Shown: positions 8,601 through 16,245 of the stretch, piece by piece
Layout: each line of letters opens with the position of its first letter
Position numbering within the stretch: the first letter of the stretch is position 1
Translations under genes and position numbers: made by a program
NCBI GenBank assembly: GCA_022704885.1
Contig: JAKJFO010000015.1
Coordinates: forward strand, 1-40,324
Direction: 5' to 3'
Length of the DNA: 40,324 nucleotides
Origin: Candidatus Rifleibacteriota bacterium
GTDB taxonomy: Bacteria; Riflebacteria; Ozemobacteria; Ozemobacterales; Ozemobacteraceae
The notes under the pieces: model-generated
What the model was told of the DNA's origin: nothing
The model's database searches: none
The model's input: only the letters and a program-made list of their open reading frames with translations

Positions 8601-8684
8601 GGCGATACAGCGGCACGTAATCAGCTGATGGGCGAGATTCTCGATCGCCTGCTTCCCGACAGGAATCAGCTCAGCCTTTTCTGA
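5679..8684 (+). CDS. Exported clostripain-family (C11) cysteine protease
   Basis: A 1001-residue secreted protein. Residues 1-24 form a signal peptide, followed by a low-complexity stretch (about 25-70) with several KKKPA/T units, rich in Lys, Ala, Thr and Pro. The peptidase C11 domain begins near 277 (KPWTVLAYICADNDLE). The predicted catalytic pair is His395 in WNHGAGW and Cys446 in DFDACLMG; these are the classical clostripain motifs. Clostripains are caspase-fold enzymes that usually cut after Arg or Lys and mature themselves. The last third (about 780-1001) resembles a glutamine-amidotransferase-like Rossmann region (VLLCGQMVEDMMTLPLIAQALKAND) and is uncertain. AAGGAG eight bases before the ATG supports the start. 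It is a single-gene unit ended by the terminator at 8713. Confidence 0.92.
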   Translation: MRKRLLAILMVLFYLATFMPLWSATTTATTTTKKKKPATATTRPAVKKKPATAASKPATKKKPAAKKKSATQVAAASKARVDAASQQALIGEIAMLREVWLRKITLEYLGDKRSEALLASLIADFPKRLQRNFIENITGDYKAEFMANYAAKAEDVADKALTLMGDKPGLDGLLGKVIKESGFPLDLAYMDLVKKLVERRKFQANNKEAGADKLAEYWQSVYTTMKANAKKSRYDAVAAIYKDVPANEFPISWYDDAQYAVAFETEGGQPAAVGPQVRKPWTVLAYICADNDLERFGLQDVNEMELVGSSDKVNIIAQIDRMKEGNEGATIADGNWTGTRRYYVTRDTDMGKIGSQMVGNLGEQDMGDKKTLAEFLKWGVTTYPADNVLVVIWNHGAGWLGVAHDQDSDNMLSMTDVSWALREGQKELSKVNGKASKFAIVDFDACLMGTIEVAYELSDCAQFLVASEENEPGQGMPYADYLGPLVKNPALSAREMTKRMVGTYVYSYAKGGSATNQFIMGSPVTKSSTDLSKLPALVKKFDALGKALLANHELYADLLVSDSGKFASIKRYSDNSLVDLVDFAHKLAQVPEIPSNVREICIDIIKTIGYPVEDSKLAQPVIITSEQPGVVVWGYNNWRMPPKELWPAGTRVFNSRLAMTPLKELQGGGFYVKIGPFEPVKDEALEKIVFVDEINYQIVLKDGKSLDKRRIKQGKEYLIVSKFPESSPMVIEGHTQGMGDSHGLSLYFPQAHNFRNTYKALKFAKDTSWDEFLEKTPVFKRNAEVLLCGQMVEDMMTLPLIAQALKANDVKFQILWDPSVFGFEFKSILRQFADKGVVITDSVSASSMGQLAPSSDDLKDYLDKGGSLMIAAQSFGKSNIHRSLLKDYFKFTFVSEEKDFDEMICKGKNEFKFELNGSESAKTAEDVTIMKVGGNGKLFVTMPDGRGAAIHISDTASGGAKYSGIYLGFRYEAVGDTAARNQLMGEILDRLLPDRNQLSLF

Positions 8685-8712
8685 TCGAACTCTGCGTTCA
8701 GTAAATCATAAG

Positions 8713-8742
8713 CCGGCCCCTGTTTTCAGGGGCCGGTTTTTT
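8713..8742 (+). terminator. Rho-independent terminator after the C11 protease
   Basis: A 10-bp stem CCGGCCCCTG/CAGGGGCCGG with a four-base loop is followed directly by six T residues, 28 bases past the stop codon. Confidence 0.92.
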
Positions 8743-8879
8743 GTGCGCTGCGGGAGTAATCGTCGTCCGGCGCGCAGTCACGGAGGCAATGCATGACTTT
8801 TCACCGGAAACTGCTGCGCTGATAGCGAAAACTGGCATTTTTATACTGTACTGTGATATAAATGTATTGCTGAACGCGT

Positions 8880-8884
8880 GGAGG
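8880..8884 (+). promoter_or_regulatory. Ribosome binding site deciding the STAS start
   Basis: GGAGG lies five bases before TTG 8890. It overlaps the in-frame GTG at 8878, which therefore cannot be the main start. Confidence 0.65.
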
Positions 8885-8889
8885 AAGTA

Positions 8890-9249
8890 TTGGACAATCA
8901 ACAGTTAGTTATCAGCAATAAAGATGGTTTGCCGGTATTCAGCTTTGTCGGGCATTGCAAGGCAGAAGGTATCGAAAGTTTATCAGAGCAGCTCAGGCAG
9001 ATGTCAGAAACCGGGCAGAAAAAGTATATCTTTGACTTTTCTTCGTGCAAACTGATCAACAGTCCGGCCATGGGCGAACTGCTCGATGCTATTTTGCTGG
9101 TTGACCGCGACTTCGATGGCCATGTGGTTGTCTGCGGCCTTGATTCACTCAAAGAAACGCTTTTTACCATTTCCGGTATCATTCCAATCGCTCAGGAAGC
9201 CAAAGACATCGATTCTGCCGCCAGCATACTGATGAATCTGCAAGATTAA
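8890..9249 (+). CDS. STAS-domain anti-sigma factor antagonist
   Basis: A 119-residue single-domain STAS protein of the SpoIIAA/RsbV type. These bind a serine kinase anti-sigma factor and release it according to their phosphorylation state; SpoIIE-type phosphatases such as those at 13342-40324 reactivate them. The motif around the expected phosphorylation site reads KLINSPAMGELL: the first Ser of the usual D-S-S-G is kept, but the Asp before it is Asn and the following Ser-Gly is Pro-Ala, so regulation may differ from the standard. I chose TTG 8890 over the longer GTG 8878 because GGAGG sits five bases ahead of it. No kinase gene is adjacent. Confidence 0.85.
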   Translation: MDNQQLVISNKDGLPVFSFVGHCKAEGIESLSEQLRQMSETGQKKYIFDFSSCKLINSPAMGELLDAILLVDRDFDGHVVVCGLDSLKETLFTISGIIPIAQEAKDIDSAASILMNLQD

Positions 9250-9329
9250 TTTTTTTTCTGTTACTTTTTTTCAGCCGGTGGCGTAATGCTGAATGAAAGG
9301 GTTTTATTCGCAAGTCTGAGGAGGAAATT

Positions 9330-10061
9330 ATGAAACAGCTAAGAAAACTATCGGTGCTGATGCTCCTGGTCGCTTCGTTTTTGATGACCGGTTGTGACGC
9401 CCAGCAGATTCTCGACGTGATCAGCAAAGTTGCCAACGGCGTTCAGCAGGCTATGCCTGCCATCAGAGATGTCGTCAATACGTTTAACGGAGTGGTTAAC
9501 AATACCAATCAGGTTGGTGCTGATGACACCGCGGCAGCAAACAATAACAACAACGAGCAGGCAGCTGCTAACAATGCGAATGTCGTTACCATCGATCCCA
9601 ACCGCGAAGATATTGGAACCGGTAATACCGGCACGGCTGCAGCGAACCAGGCTGCCGCATCTGCCGGCACGGCACAGACCGCAAGAATTGCCAGCAGTAT
9701 CAAGGCACTGGTCGGCAGCACCAGATTCAGAAGCGCTGCCGTCGATGGTGGTAATCTCGCCTGTGCTCAGGTCGTATCGACTGCGCTCAGAGATGCCGGG
9801 GTTCTCAGCCGGGTAAGTCTCAACTGTGACCAGGTTGTCTCTGATCTGCGCGCAGTTGGCTGGCAGCGTGTAAGTGTTCCGCCATATCAGGAAGGCGACG
9901 TCGTAACCTGGACCACCAGCCGTGGCCCCGGTCGTCACATTGGTATCATAATCAAGCAGGGCAGCACCTTCAAGGCGATTTCCAACAGCTCTTCGCAGCG
10001 CACGCCGCGTGTGCATGAAATCAACTACATGCCGATAACCCAGGTACTCAGAAAAGTATGA
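9330..10061 (+). CDS. Lipoprotein with C-terminal NlpC/CHAP-like Cys-His domain
   Basis: A 243-residue lipoprotein. The signal peptide ends in LMTGC with the lipidated Cys at 22. Residues 60-125 are a low-complexity Ala/Asn/Thr linker containing a run of five Asn. The C-terminal domain (about 130-243) has the layout of NlpC/P60 or CHAP amidases: LACAQVVSTALRDAG with Cys145, then GDVVTW and GRHIGIII with His203. Such enzymes cut peptidoglycan peptides, so an envelope role is likely but inferred. A strong ribosome binding site (GAGGAGG) precedes the ATG. The stop overlaps an ATG of the next open frame, and the two genes are probably co-transcribed. Confidence 0.82.
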   Translation: MKQLRKLSVLMLLVASFLMTGCDAQQILDVISKVANGVQQAMPAIRDVVNTFNGVVNNTNQVGADDTAAANNNNNEQAAANNANVVTIDPNREDIGTGNTGTAAANQAAASAGTAQTARIASSIKALVGSTRFRSAAVDGGNLACAQVVSTALRDAGVLSRVSLNCDQVVSDLRAVGWQRVSVPPYQEGDVVTWTTSRGPGRHIGIIIKQGSTFKAISNSSSQRTPRVHEINYMPITQVLRKV

Positions 10062-10075
10062 CAAGAGGAGTTTCT

Positions 10076-10990
10076 ATGAGCAGAATAATTGTGGCAGTTG
10101 CAGCAATGATGATGATTATGGCCCCAGCCTTCAGCTGGGAGCTCTCTTTCGGAAACGAGTCCGGCAAAGTTGGCATTAAAGCGCCGGTCAGTGCCGAAGA
10201 CTTTCCGGTCGGCCCGGCTTCTTACCGGGTGGTTGGCGACAACCTCTGGGTTCTTGATTCGGCGAATGGCAAGGTTCTCTGTTTCGATGCTTCGAGCAAG
10301 CTGATCAAAGAGATTGCGATTCCATCACTTCCCGGGGAATGGGTTCTCGATGACTTTGCGCTGCAGTTTTCTGACGCCAGTTCGACTGAGCCTGTGGCAA
10401 TCATTGCAGTTGATCTTATGGAGAGGCTGGTCATCAAATTCTCTGCCGATGGCAAAGAGCTGTTCAAGATCAAGCCCGAAAACCTCATTCAGCTCGACGA
10501 AATAGAAATCGACAGCACAGGGCAATTTTACATAGGTGACTATGCTAACTCGGTGATTGCTGTGTTTGCAGCTGACGGAACGCAGGTGCGACAGATAACC
10601 TGGCAGTGCTCAGGCTTTGCGGTAGACCTCGAAAACAACCTGCATACGATTCACTTTGAAGAGAATATCGGTCATTTTCATGTCAAGCTTTCGGCCGACG
10701 GCCGTGAACTGTCGCGGGTCAAGCTGGGACTGCCGGAAATGCAGAATCCGCGCATCTGGCATGTCAATGCAAAGGGTGAGTATCTGCTTTCTTTCATACC
10801 GCCCGAAGGCGAAACCAACAGTCAGGTGCTCTTTACTTACAGCTCTGCCGGTGAGATTCTCAAGCGTGCGAATTTTAACAGCCCCTATTATATCAAGCGC
10901 TATCTGTTTGCCGGAAACGACGCAGCCTGGCTGGTCGATGCTGATTATATGAAAGCACCCGCCCTGTCGATAAAATTCAAGCAACTCTGA
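10076..10990 (+). CDS. Exported NHL/propeller-like protein
   Basis: A 304-residue exported protein with a signal peptide (about 1-19, SRIIVAVAAMMMIMAPAFS). The rest is built of repeated short beta-strand units such as YRVVGDNLWVLDSANGKVLCF, IDSTGQFYIGDYANSVIAVF and LENNLHTIHF, which suggest an NHL- or SMP-30-like propeller. No catalytic motif is evident, so a binding or structural role is most likely. The open frame begins at 10058 with an ATGA overlap, but AGGAG lies five bases before the ATG at 10076 and the signal peptide starts there, so 10076 is preferred. It follows the lipoprotein gene and is ended by a clear terminator. Confidence 0.75.
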   Translation: MSRIIVAVAAMMMIMAPAFSWELSFGNESGKVGIKAPVSAEDFPVGPASYRVVGDNLWVLDSANGKVLCFDASSKLIKEIAIPSLPGEWVLDDFALQFSDASSTEPVAIIAVDLMERLVIKFSADGKELFKIKPENLIQLDEIEIDSTGQFYIGDYANSVIAVFAADGTQVRQITWQCSGFAVDLENNLHTIHFEENIGHFHVKLSADGRELSRVKLGLPEMQNPRIWHVNAKGEYLLSFIPPEGETNSQVLFTYSSAGEILKRANFNSPYYIKRYLFAGNDAAWLVDADYMKAPALSIKFKQL

Positions 10991-11008
10991 CGATTTGACG
11001 AAACCTGG

Positions 11009-11045
11009 CCCGGTTGCCCGATTCCCTCGGTGCAACCGGGTTTTT
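11009..11045 (+). terminator. Rho-independent terminator after the propeller gene
   Basis: A 9-bp stem CCCGGTTGC/GCAACCGGG with a 14-base loop is followed by five T residues. It lies between the propeller gene and the C25 protease gene, so the protease needs its own promoter in 11046-11135; no convincing one was found. Confidence 0.9.
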
Positions 11046-11135
11046 GTATTGTACGATTCAGCAAAAGTTTGTGGTATATTCAAAAGTGCTGGAGTCGCGC
11101 TTCAGATTTTCCGGTTTATGAAAGGTAGAGAGTTC

Positions 11136-13274
11136 ATGAAAAAGTTTTTGCATCCTTTGTCGCTGTTGTTAGTCTGCTTTTTGCTGCTGGCGGGCGTTAG
11201 CACCGTCGAAGCCCAGATCAGGGTCGATACCGACCGCAGCATGCAGGCCGATATTCACGTGCGGCCGGCGAAACTCGAACAGGTCGAGTTCAACGTCTCA
11301 GAGCAGGATTTTACCGGTCTCTATATGGAAGCCGCCGCTCTCATGCTCGAACGCGGCAAGCCGGCATTGCCGGTATTGACCGGCATGGTCATGATCGCGC
11401 GCGATCAGAAGCCGGTTCTCGAAATCATCAGCAGCAAGTTCACCGAAATATCTGTCAAACAGCCGGTTGTGCCCTCGCGCGGTGCGATTCTGCGCAATGT
11501 CGACCCGGCAACTGTTCCTTTTGTCAAAGGCGCCGTTTATCAGAAAAACGCCTGGTTTCCCGCAGACAAGGATCTGGTGAAAATTTCTAAGCCCTTTCTG
11601 TTCAGAGAGGCGCGCGGTATCAGAGTCGATGTGACGCCGGTGCAGTATAACCCGGTAACCGGTAAGCTTCGCGTTTACAGCGCCATTCACGCCAAAGTCA
11701 GATACGATGGGGCTGGTGGTGCGAATGTGAACCGCGGTCGTTCCGAATTTTCGCGGGCCTTTGTGCCAATATATCAGAAAGCCTTTCTCAACTATGCATC
11801 GGTGCCGCATCGGCTTTCTTCGGTAGACGAAAATGGCCGTCTGATCGTCATCGCAGCCGATGAACTGAAAAATGCCGCCAAAGCTCTGGCTGAGTGGAAG
11901 CAGAAATGCGGCATTAAAACCCTGCTGGTAAACACAAGCGAGATCGGCGGGGCAACTGCCGAAAGCATCAAAGCTTTTCTGCAGGAACAGTATGACGAAG
12001 CCGGCTTCACCAATGTAATTCTCGTTGGTGATGCCGAGCAGATTCCGACCAATAAGGGCGAAAACGAGAAGGCAGATTCTGACCCGGTTTATGTAAAACT
12101 GGCCGGTGACGACCATGTTCCCGATGCGATTATCAGCCGCATTTCGGCAGCAACTCCCGAGAAAGTTTCTTATCAGATCGCCAAAATCATCAATTACGAA
12201 CAGTATCCGAGTCAGGATGCAGACGCGGACTGGTATGGCCGGGCACTTGGTATTGCCAGCAGCGAAGGCAACCCGCCCGATTACGATCGGGTTGAAGAAC
12301 TGCGTCAGGCTCTGCTGGCATCACGCTTCAGCGAAGTTGATTCGGCTTACGATCCGAAGGCTTCTTCGGGTGGCGGTGGCTATGATGGTTACCCATACCC
12401 GGGCGGCGGCTACCCCGGCTCTTTTCCGGGCATGCCGGGAATGGGTCACCCGCATTTTCCGATGCAGCCATCGCAGCCGATGCCTTTTTCGATCGCAGCC
12501 GACCGCGATTCAGACAGTCGTTCGTCGTTGAAAGACAAGGTTTTTACCTCGGTTAATCGCGGTGTTTCACTGATCAATTACATGGGTCACGGTTCTACTA
12601 CCGCCTGGTCAACCACTGGTTTCAATACCACCGACTGCGAAAAGCTTGAAAACGGCCTGAGACTGCCGGTTATCATCAGTGTTGCCTGTGTCAACGGCAA
12701 CTTCGTCGGTAAAGACAGCTTCTGTGAAGCCTGGATGAATGCCGGCACCATCGAGAACCCTCGCGGTGCGGTGGCAATCTTCGGTTCGACCACCAATCAG
12801 TCGTGGGTGCCGCCGATCAAGGTGCAGGCCGCTATAGTCAGCGATTTCATCATTAACGACACCTATAAAACCGTAGGTGGTCTGATGACCAACGGTATCA
12901 TCAAGGGGCTTGAGATCTATGGTGTCGAGCCCAAGGGCGAAGGCGTCAAGATGATGGAACAGTGGCACATCTTCGGTGATGGCACCACCATGATCAGAAC
13001 CCGCAAGCCCGAAAAGATCAGCATCGAAGTTAAGACCGAGTCGATTCCCGGCGAGAGTCAGGCGATCGTCAAAGTTCTCGACAGCAAGGGCAGCCCGGTC
13101 AAAGACGCCAGAGTGACCTGTTATACAAAGAATCTCACTCAGATGTCTTCGGTCAGGTCAAACGCAGAAGGCGTCGCCCGCGTCAATATTGGCATCAAGA
13201 AGGGTTCAGAAGCCTATCTGTCGGTAGTCGGTGCCGATCTGCTGCCGATCGTCGACGAAAAATTCAAGTTCTGA
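11136..13274 (+). CDS. Exported gingipain-family (C25) cysteine protease
   Basis: A 712-residue secreted protein. The signal peptide (1-25) is followed by a propeptide-like region (to about 225) and then a peptidase C25 domain (about 225-580). Predicted catalytic residues are His485 in NYMGHGS and Cys518 in SVACVNG; VILVGDAEQIPT is the matching strand of the caspase-like fold. Residues about 409-450 form an insertion rich in Gly, Pro, Tyr and Met (with PGMPGMGHPHFP) inside the domain, unlike ordinary gingipains. The C-terminus (about 625-712) looks like an immunoglobulin-like module. Gingipains cut after Arg or Lys; specificity here is not determined. The open frame reaches 10995, but that segment overlaps the terminator, so ATG 11136, next to the signal peptide, is preferred. 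Confidence 0.88.
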   Translation: MKKFLHPLSLLLVCFLLLAGVSTVEAQIRVDTDRSMQADIHVRPAKLEQVEFNVSEQDFTGLYMEAAALMLERGKPALPVLTGMVMIARDQKPVLEIISSKFTEISVKQPVVPSRGAILRNVDPATVPFVKGAVYQKNAWFPADKDLVKISKPFLFREARGIRVDVTPVQYNPVTGKLRVYSAIHAKVRYDGAGGANVNRGRSEFSRAFVPIYQKAFLNYASVPHRLSSVDENGRLIVIAADELKNAAKALAEWKQKCGIKTLLVNTSEIGGATAESIKAFLQEQYDEAGFTNVILVGDAEQIPTNKGENEKADSDPVYVKLAGDDHVPDAIISRISAATPEKVSYQIAKIINYEQYPSQDADADWYGRALGIASSEGNPPDYDRVEELRQALLASRFSEVDSAYDPKASSGGGGYDGYPYPGGGYPGSFPGMPGMGHPHFPMQPSQPMPFSIAADRDSDSRSSLKDKVFTSVNRGVSLINYMGHGSTTAWSTTGFNTTDCEKLENGLRLPVIISVACVNGNFVGKDSFCEAWMNAGTIENPRGAVAIFGSTTNQSWVPPIKVQAAIVSDFIINDTYKTVGGLMTNGIIKGLEIYGVEPKGEGVKMMEQWHIFGDGTTMIRTRKPEKISIEVKTESIPGESQAIVKVLDSKGSPVKDARVTCYTKNLTQMSSVRSNAEGVARVNIGIKKGSEAYLSVVGADLLPIVDEKFKF

Positions 13275-13307
13275 TAACCGGCTCTGCCGGACAGGTTCTG
13301 TAAAATT

Positions 13308-13337
13308 CGCAGGGGTTCAGTGTGCTGAACCCCTGCG
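13308..13337. terminator. Bidirectional terminator between convergent genes
   Basis: A 13-bp perfect stem CGCAGGGGTTCAG/CTGAACCCCTGCG with a TGTG loop sits between the C25 protease stop and the stop of the convergent phosphatase gene. T-rich bases follow on both strands. Confidence 0.88.
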
Positions 13338-13341
13338 GTTA

Positions 13342-16245
13342 TTATTGAGGATAGACCAGGATGATCAGGGTGAGGTCGTCCTGGGCTTCGCCGCCGGCGA
13401 GCCAGCGCAGGTATTCTTCGTAGACGGCGTGGTAGTAGGTTGCGGCATCGGTGTGGTAATGGTCGATCAGCCATTGTTTGAAGCGGTCGAAGCCGATTTC
13501 GTTGCCGGCGGCGTTTTTGCTTTCGATGATACCGTCGGTGTAGAGCACCAATGCCTGTCCTGGTTGCATCTGCAGTTCGACTTCCGAAAATTTTGAATTT
13601 TTCAGGCCGCCGAGAACCGGGCCGGCAAGCGTGATTTCACTGACCGAAGCAGCATCGGGGCAGACAAGCATGGGTGAGCAGCCGCCGGCGTTGGCGTATT
13701 TCCCAAGGCCAGTTGTTTTATCGAAGCAGAGATACTGAAATGTCATGATTTTGCGTTGCCTTTTGCTTCTGGTGGTGCAGATCAGGTGGTGGAGATTGTT
13801 GATTATCTGCAGTGGCTGATCATGAAATTCTTTGCAGCACAGAATGGCGGTTTTGGCCATGGCCATGATCAGTGAGGCGCCGACGCCATGCCCGGCGACA
13901 TCGCCGAGCAGAACCGCAAAGCGGCTGTCGTCGATGCTGAAATAGTCGTAATAATCGCCGCCGAGATCGGCCATTGGCACACTACGGCCAAAAACGTCGA
14001 AGCGACCGGAAGCAATGGTGTGGGCCGGCATCAGGCGGCTTTGCACTATACTGGCGAGCGAAAGCTCTTCGAGTTCGGCGATGCTGCGATTGAATATGCG
14101 GCCCATTTCGCCGAATTCGTCGTGTCCGAGATCTGGCAGTTTGAAGGCGAAGTCGCGCTTTTCGACAGCTTCAGCGGCGGTATGCAGGTGAGCGAGCGGC
14201 ACGGTGAAACTGTGTGCGAACAGCAGGGTCAGGCTGATCAGAATTACAAGCGTGGCCAGAGCCGAGTAGACGATGAACTCACGTTCCATACTTATCGCTG
14301 CGTCGATACGTGTTACAGGGTACATCGCGATGAGACTGAAATGATAGATCAGGTTGCCCTGGTAGCCGGCGTAAATCCAGTCTTCTCCAGCATAGGTGCA
14401 GCGCTGTGGTTCGAGAGAAGGATGCGTGCCGAGGCGGGCAAAGAGGTTGCGCAACTCTGGTTTATGGCGATTGCTCTGGTCGAGCGGAAATACGTTGTAT
14501 TTGTCGAAGAGAAAGACGCTCAGACCTGCTTCGTTGCGGCGCAGATTGTCGGCGTGGCGAATGGCGAATGTTCGACTGATCTGGTCAGGAGAATAGCCGG
14601 CTGTGAAGAAAAAGTCGGCGATTCTCGGATCATTTAGCGATATCAGATTGATAAACACCGGAAAATTGGTTGATCCCCATCCCATCGGGGCTATGTTATC
14701 AGTCATCAGAATAAGATCATGCACAATTTCGGTCAAATTGCGCTGGTAAAACATTTCGGTAAGGAGCTCTATTTCAGTGTAATGATCAGGGTTTATCGGA
14801 ACTCCGTTGAAAAAGTTCAGGTAGTATGAACCGATGTCGTGTATCAGGTTGAGTTCTATCGGCGCCTTGGTGCGCTCCCGCTTTCGCTCCAGCAGGTTAT
14901 GCAGAAAACCATCGCGGTAGACTCCAGTATGTGTGAGCAGATATTTTGAAGAACTTGCTACCGCACGAAATTCGCTTCGGCTCGGGTGCATTACTCCAAA
15001 TGTACTGGTAATGATATCCAGTTCAGAAGCTCTCTGCAGATAAAGCCTTTTAAACTTGTTGATTGCATCGTAAGACATGCGAACGACATGCGAAAACTCG
15101 CTTGAACTGCGAAGATCTATTGCCTGAATATTTTCGAGACATGACTGGTAAGCTGATCGAACCAGATGTTCCCGGCGCTGTTCAAGATGTTCGAGAGCCC
15201 CGATTGCCAGCGAAAGCAGGGGCAGGCCTGAGCAGATGAAGAGCAGCATAAGCAGCTGCAGCCTGATCGACACATTTCCGGGCTGCAACATGTCTGGCTT
15301 TGTGCGAAACGCCAGCACCAGCATGAACAAGGTCAGAAGTGCCACCAGCAGGGTGTTGCGGCCACTGTTTTCACGGTAGCCTTCGATTTCGATCAGATTG
15401 GCAACAAAGCCGGTTTTGCTTAGACGGGTCACCCCAACCAGCTTGTTTGCATATTGTGAGGTTTCGTGCCCGTTAGCGATGAAGTCGAAGCAGGCCGCCT
15501 TGATCAGCGTGGCGTGTTTTCCGGTAAAGTCGCGCATTTTCTCAGTATCAACGTGGTGCAACTGGCTGTTCGAACTCTGCCAGCTGCTGGCTAAAAGTTT
15601 CAGGCGGTGATCTCTGGTCAGTATGTCCTGCTGTAAGAGAACTACCGCGCCAAAACTATCTTTTCCTTCTCCATCGTTAAGCCAGACATAGGGATAGTGC
15701 CCGCCGAGGTCGGGCCTGATGAAATAGGGCTCACTTGAGGCTTTAGATCTGTTGAACTGTTCGGCCATGTAGTGAGGGCCGAGGAGTTTTCTGATGCTGC
15801 TTTCTCGCAGCATTCTTGCCTGTGTGTCAGAGGTTCCATGTATGTTTCTGGCGTCGAAGAGAAGATTGTCCCAGTCTTTGAGCTGGCTTTTCGTGAGAAA
15901 ATTCGACAGACCGGCTTTTCGTCTTTTTGGCCAGATCACGTATTTCAACGGTTCGCCGGTAATCCGGGCGAGTCGCTCGATTCGTTCGGCCATTTCTTCA
16001 GGATCACGACTTCTATTCAACTCGCCGTTAAGAGTTACGCACCAGAAGGTTTCACTGTTCTTGTAATATTTCATCTGGTTGAGTGGTTCCATGAGCTTGA
16101 CTCTGGCGCTTTCGAGCTGGCGGGAATTGCTCTGGCGTTCAAAATAATCCATGGCGAAGTAAAGTAGTATCATCGGTGCCATAAACAGGCTGGCAACCAG
16201 AAACAGCAGTTCTTTACCTCTTAGGCCATTGGTTTCAGCTACCAT
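13342..16245 (-). CDS. SpoIIE-type PP2C phosphatase, four-TM dual-sensor, class A (pair 1)
   Basis: A 967-residue membrane sensor phosphatase. Membrane segments lie near 12-34, 297-315, 335-355 and 654-678, giving two large extracytoplasmic regions (about 35-296 and 356-653). A HAMP segment (680-730) and a linker helix (ASIVQSRLMP) lead to the PP2C domain (about 750-967) with LGGDYYDYF, GDVAGHG and AQDDLTLI metal-binding motifs, all intact. It carries the class A motif NAGGCSP in place of the usual NAGHxP. Such enzymes dephosphorylate STAS antagonists. A TTG at 16257 also opens the frame, but GGAG six bases before ATG 16245 decides the start. It overlaps the class B gene upstream by 11 bp. 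Confidence 0.88.
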   Translation of the reverse strand: MVAETNGLRGKELLFLVASLFMAPMILLYFAMDYFERQSNSRQLESARVKLMEPLNQMKYYKNSETFWCVTLNGELNRSRDPEEMAERIERLARITGEPLKYVIWPKRRKAGLSNFLTKSQLKDWDNLLFDARNIHGTSDTQARMLRESSIRKLLGPHYMAEQFNRSKASSEPYFIRPDLGGHYPYVWLNDGEGKDSFGAVVLLQQDILTRDHRLKLLASSWQSSNSQLHHVDTEKMRDFTGKHATLIKAACFDFIANGHETSQYANKLVGVTRLSKTGFVANLIEIEGYRENSGRNTLLVALLTLFMLVLAFRTKPDMLQPGNVSIRLQLLMLLFICSGLPLLSLAIGALEHLEQRREHLVRSAYQSCLENIQAIDLRSSSEFSHVVRMSYDAINKFKRLYLQRASELDIITSTFGVMHPSRSEFRAVASSSKYLLTHTGVYRDGFLHNLLERKRERTKAPIELNLIHDIGSYYLNFFNGVPINPDHYTEIELLTEMFYQRNLTEIVHDLILMTDNIAPMGWGSTNFPVFINLISLNDPRIADFFFTAGYSPDQISRTFAIRHADNLRRNEAGLSVFLFDKYNVFPLDQSNRHKPELRNLFARLGTHPSLEPQRCTYAGEDWIYAGYQGNLIYHFSLIAMYPVTRIDAAISMEREFIVYSALATLVILISLTLLFAHSFTVPLAHLHTAAEAVEKRDFAFKLPDLGHDEFGEMGRIFNRSIAELEELSLASIVQSRLMPAHTIASGRFDVFGRSVPMADLGGDYYDYFSIDDSRFAVLLGDVAGHGVGASLIMAMAKTAILCCKEFHDQPLQIINNLHHLICTTRSKRQRKIMTFQYLCFDKTTGLGKYANAGGCSPMLVCPDAASVSEITLAGPVLGGLKNSKFSEVELQMQPGQALVLYTDGIIESKNAAGNEIGFDRFKQWLIDHYHTDAATYYHAVYEEYLRWLAGGEAQDDLTLIILVYPQ

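Noticed and set aside
8793..8822. Nine-codon leader-like frame with an ideal ribosome binding site (GGAGG, six bases ahead) upstream of the STAS gene
   Set aside because: Too short to support, and no attenuator structure or promoter placing it in the STAS transcript was found.
10995..11135. Longer N-terminus for the C25 protease
   Set aside because: It would start in the terminator stem of the preceding gene and place 47 residues before an obvious signal peptide.
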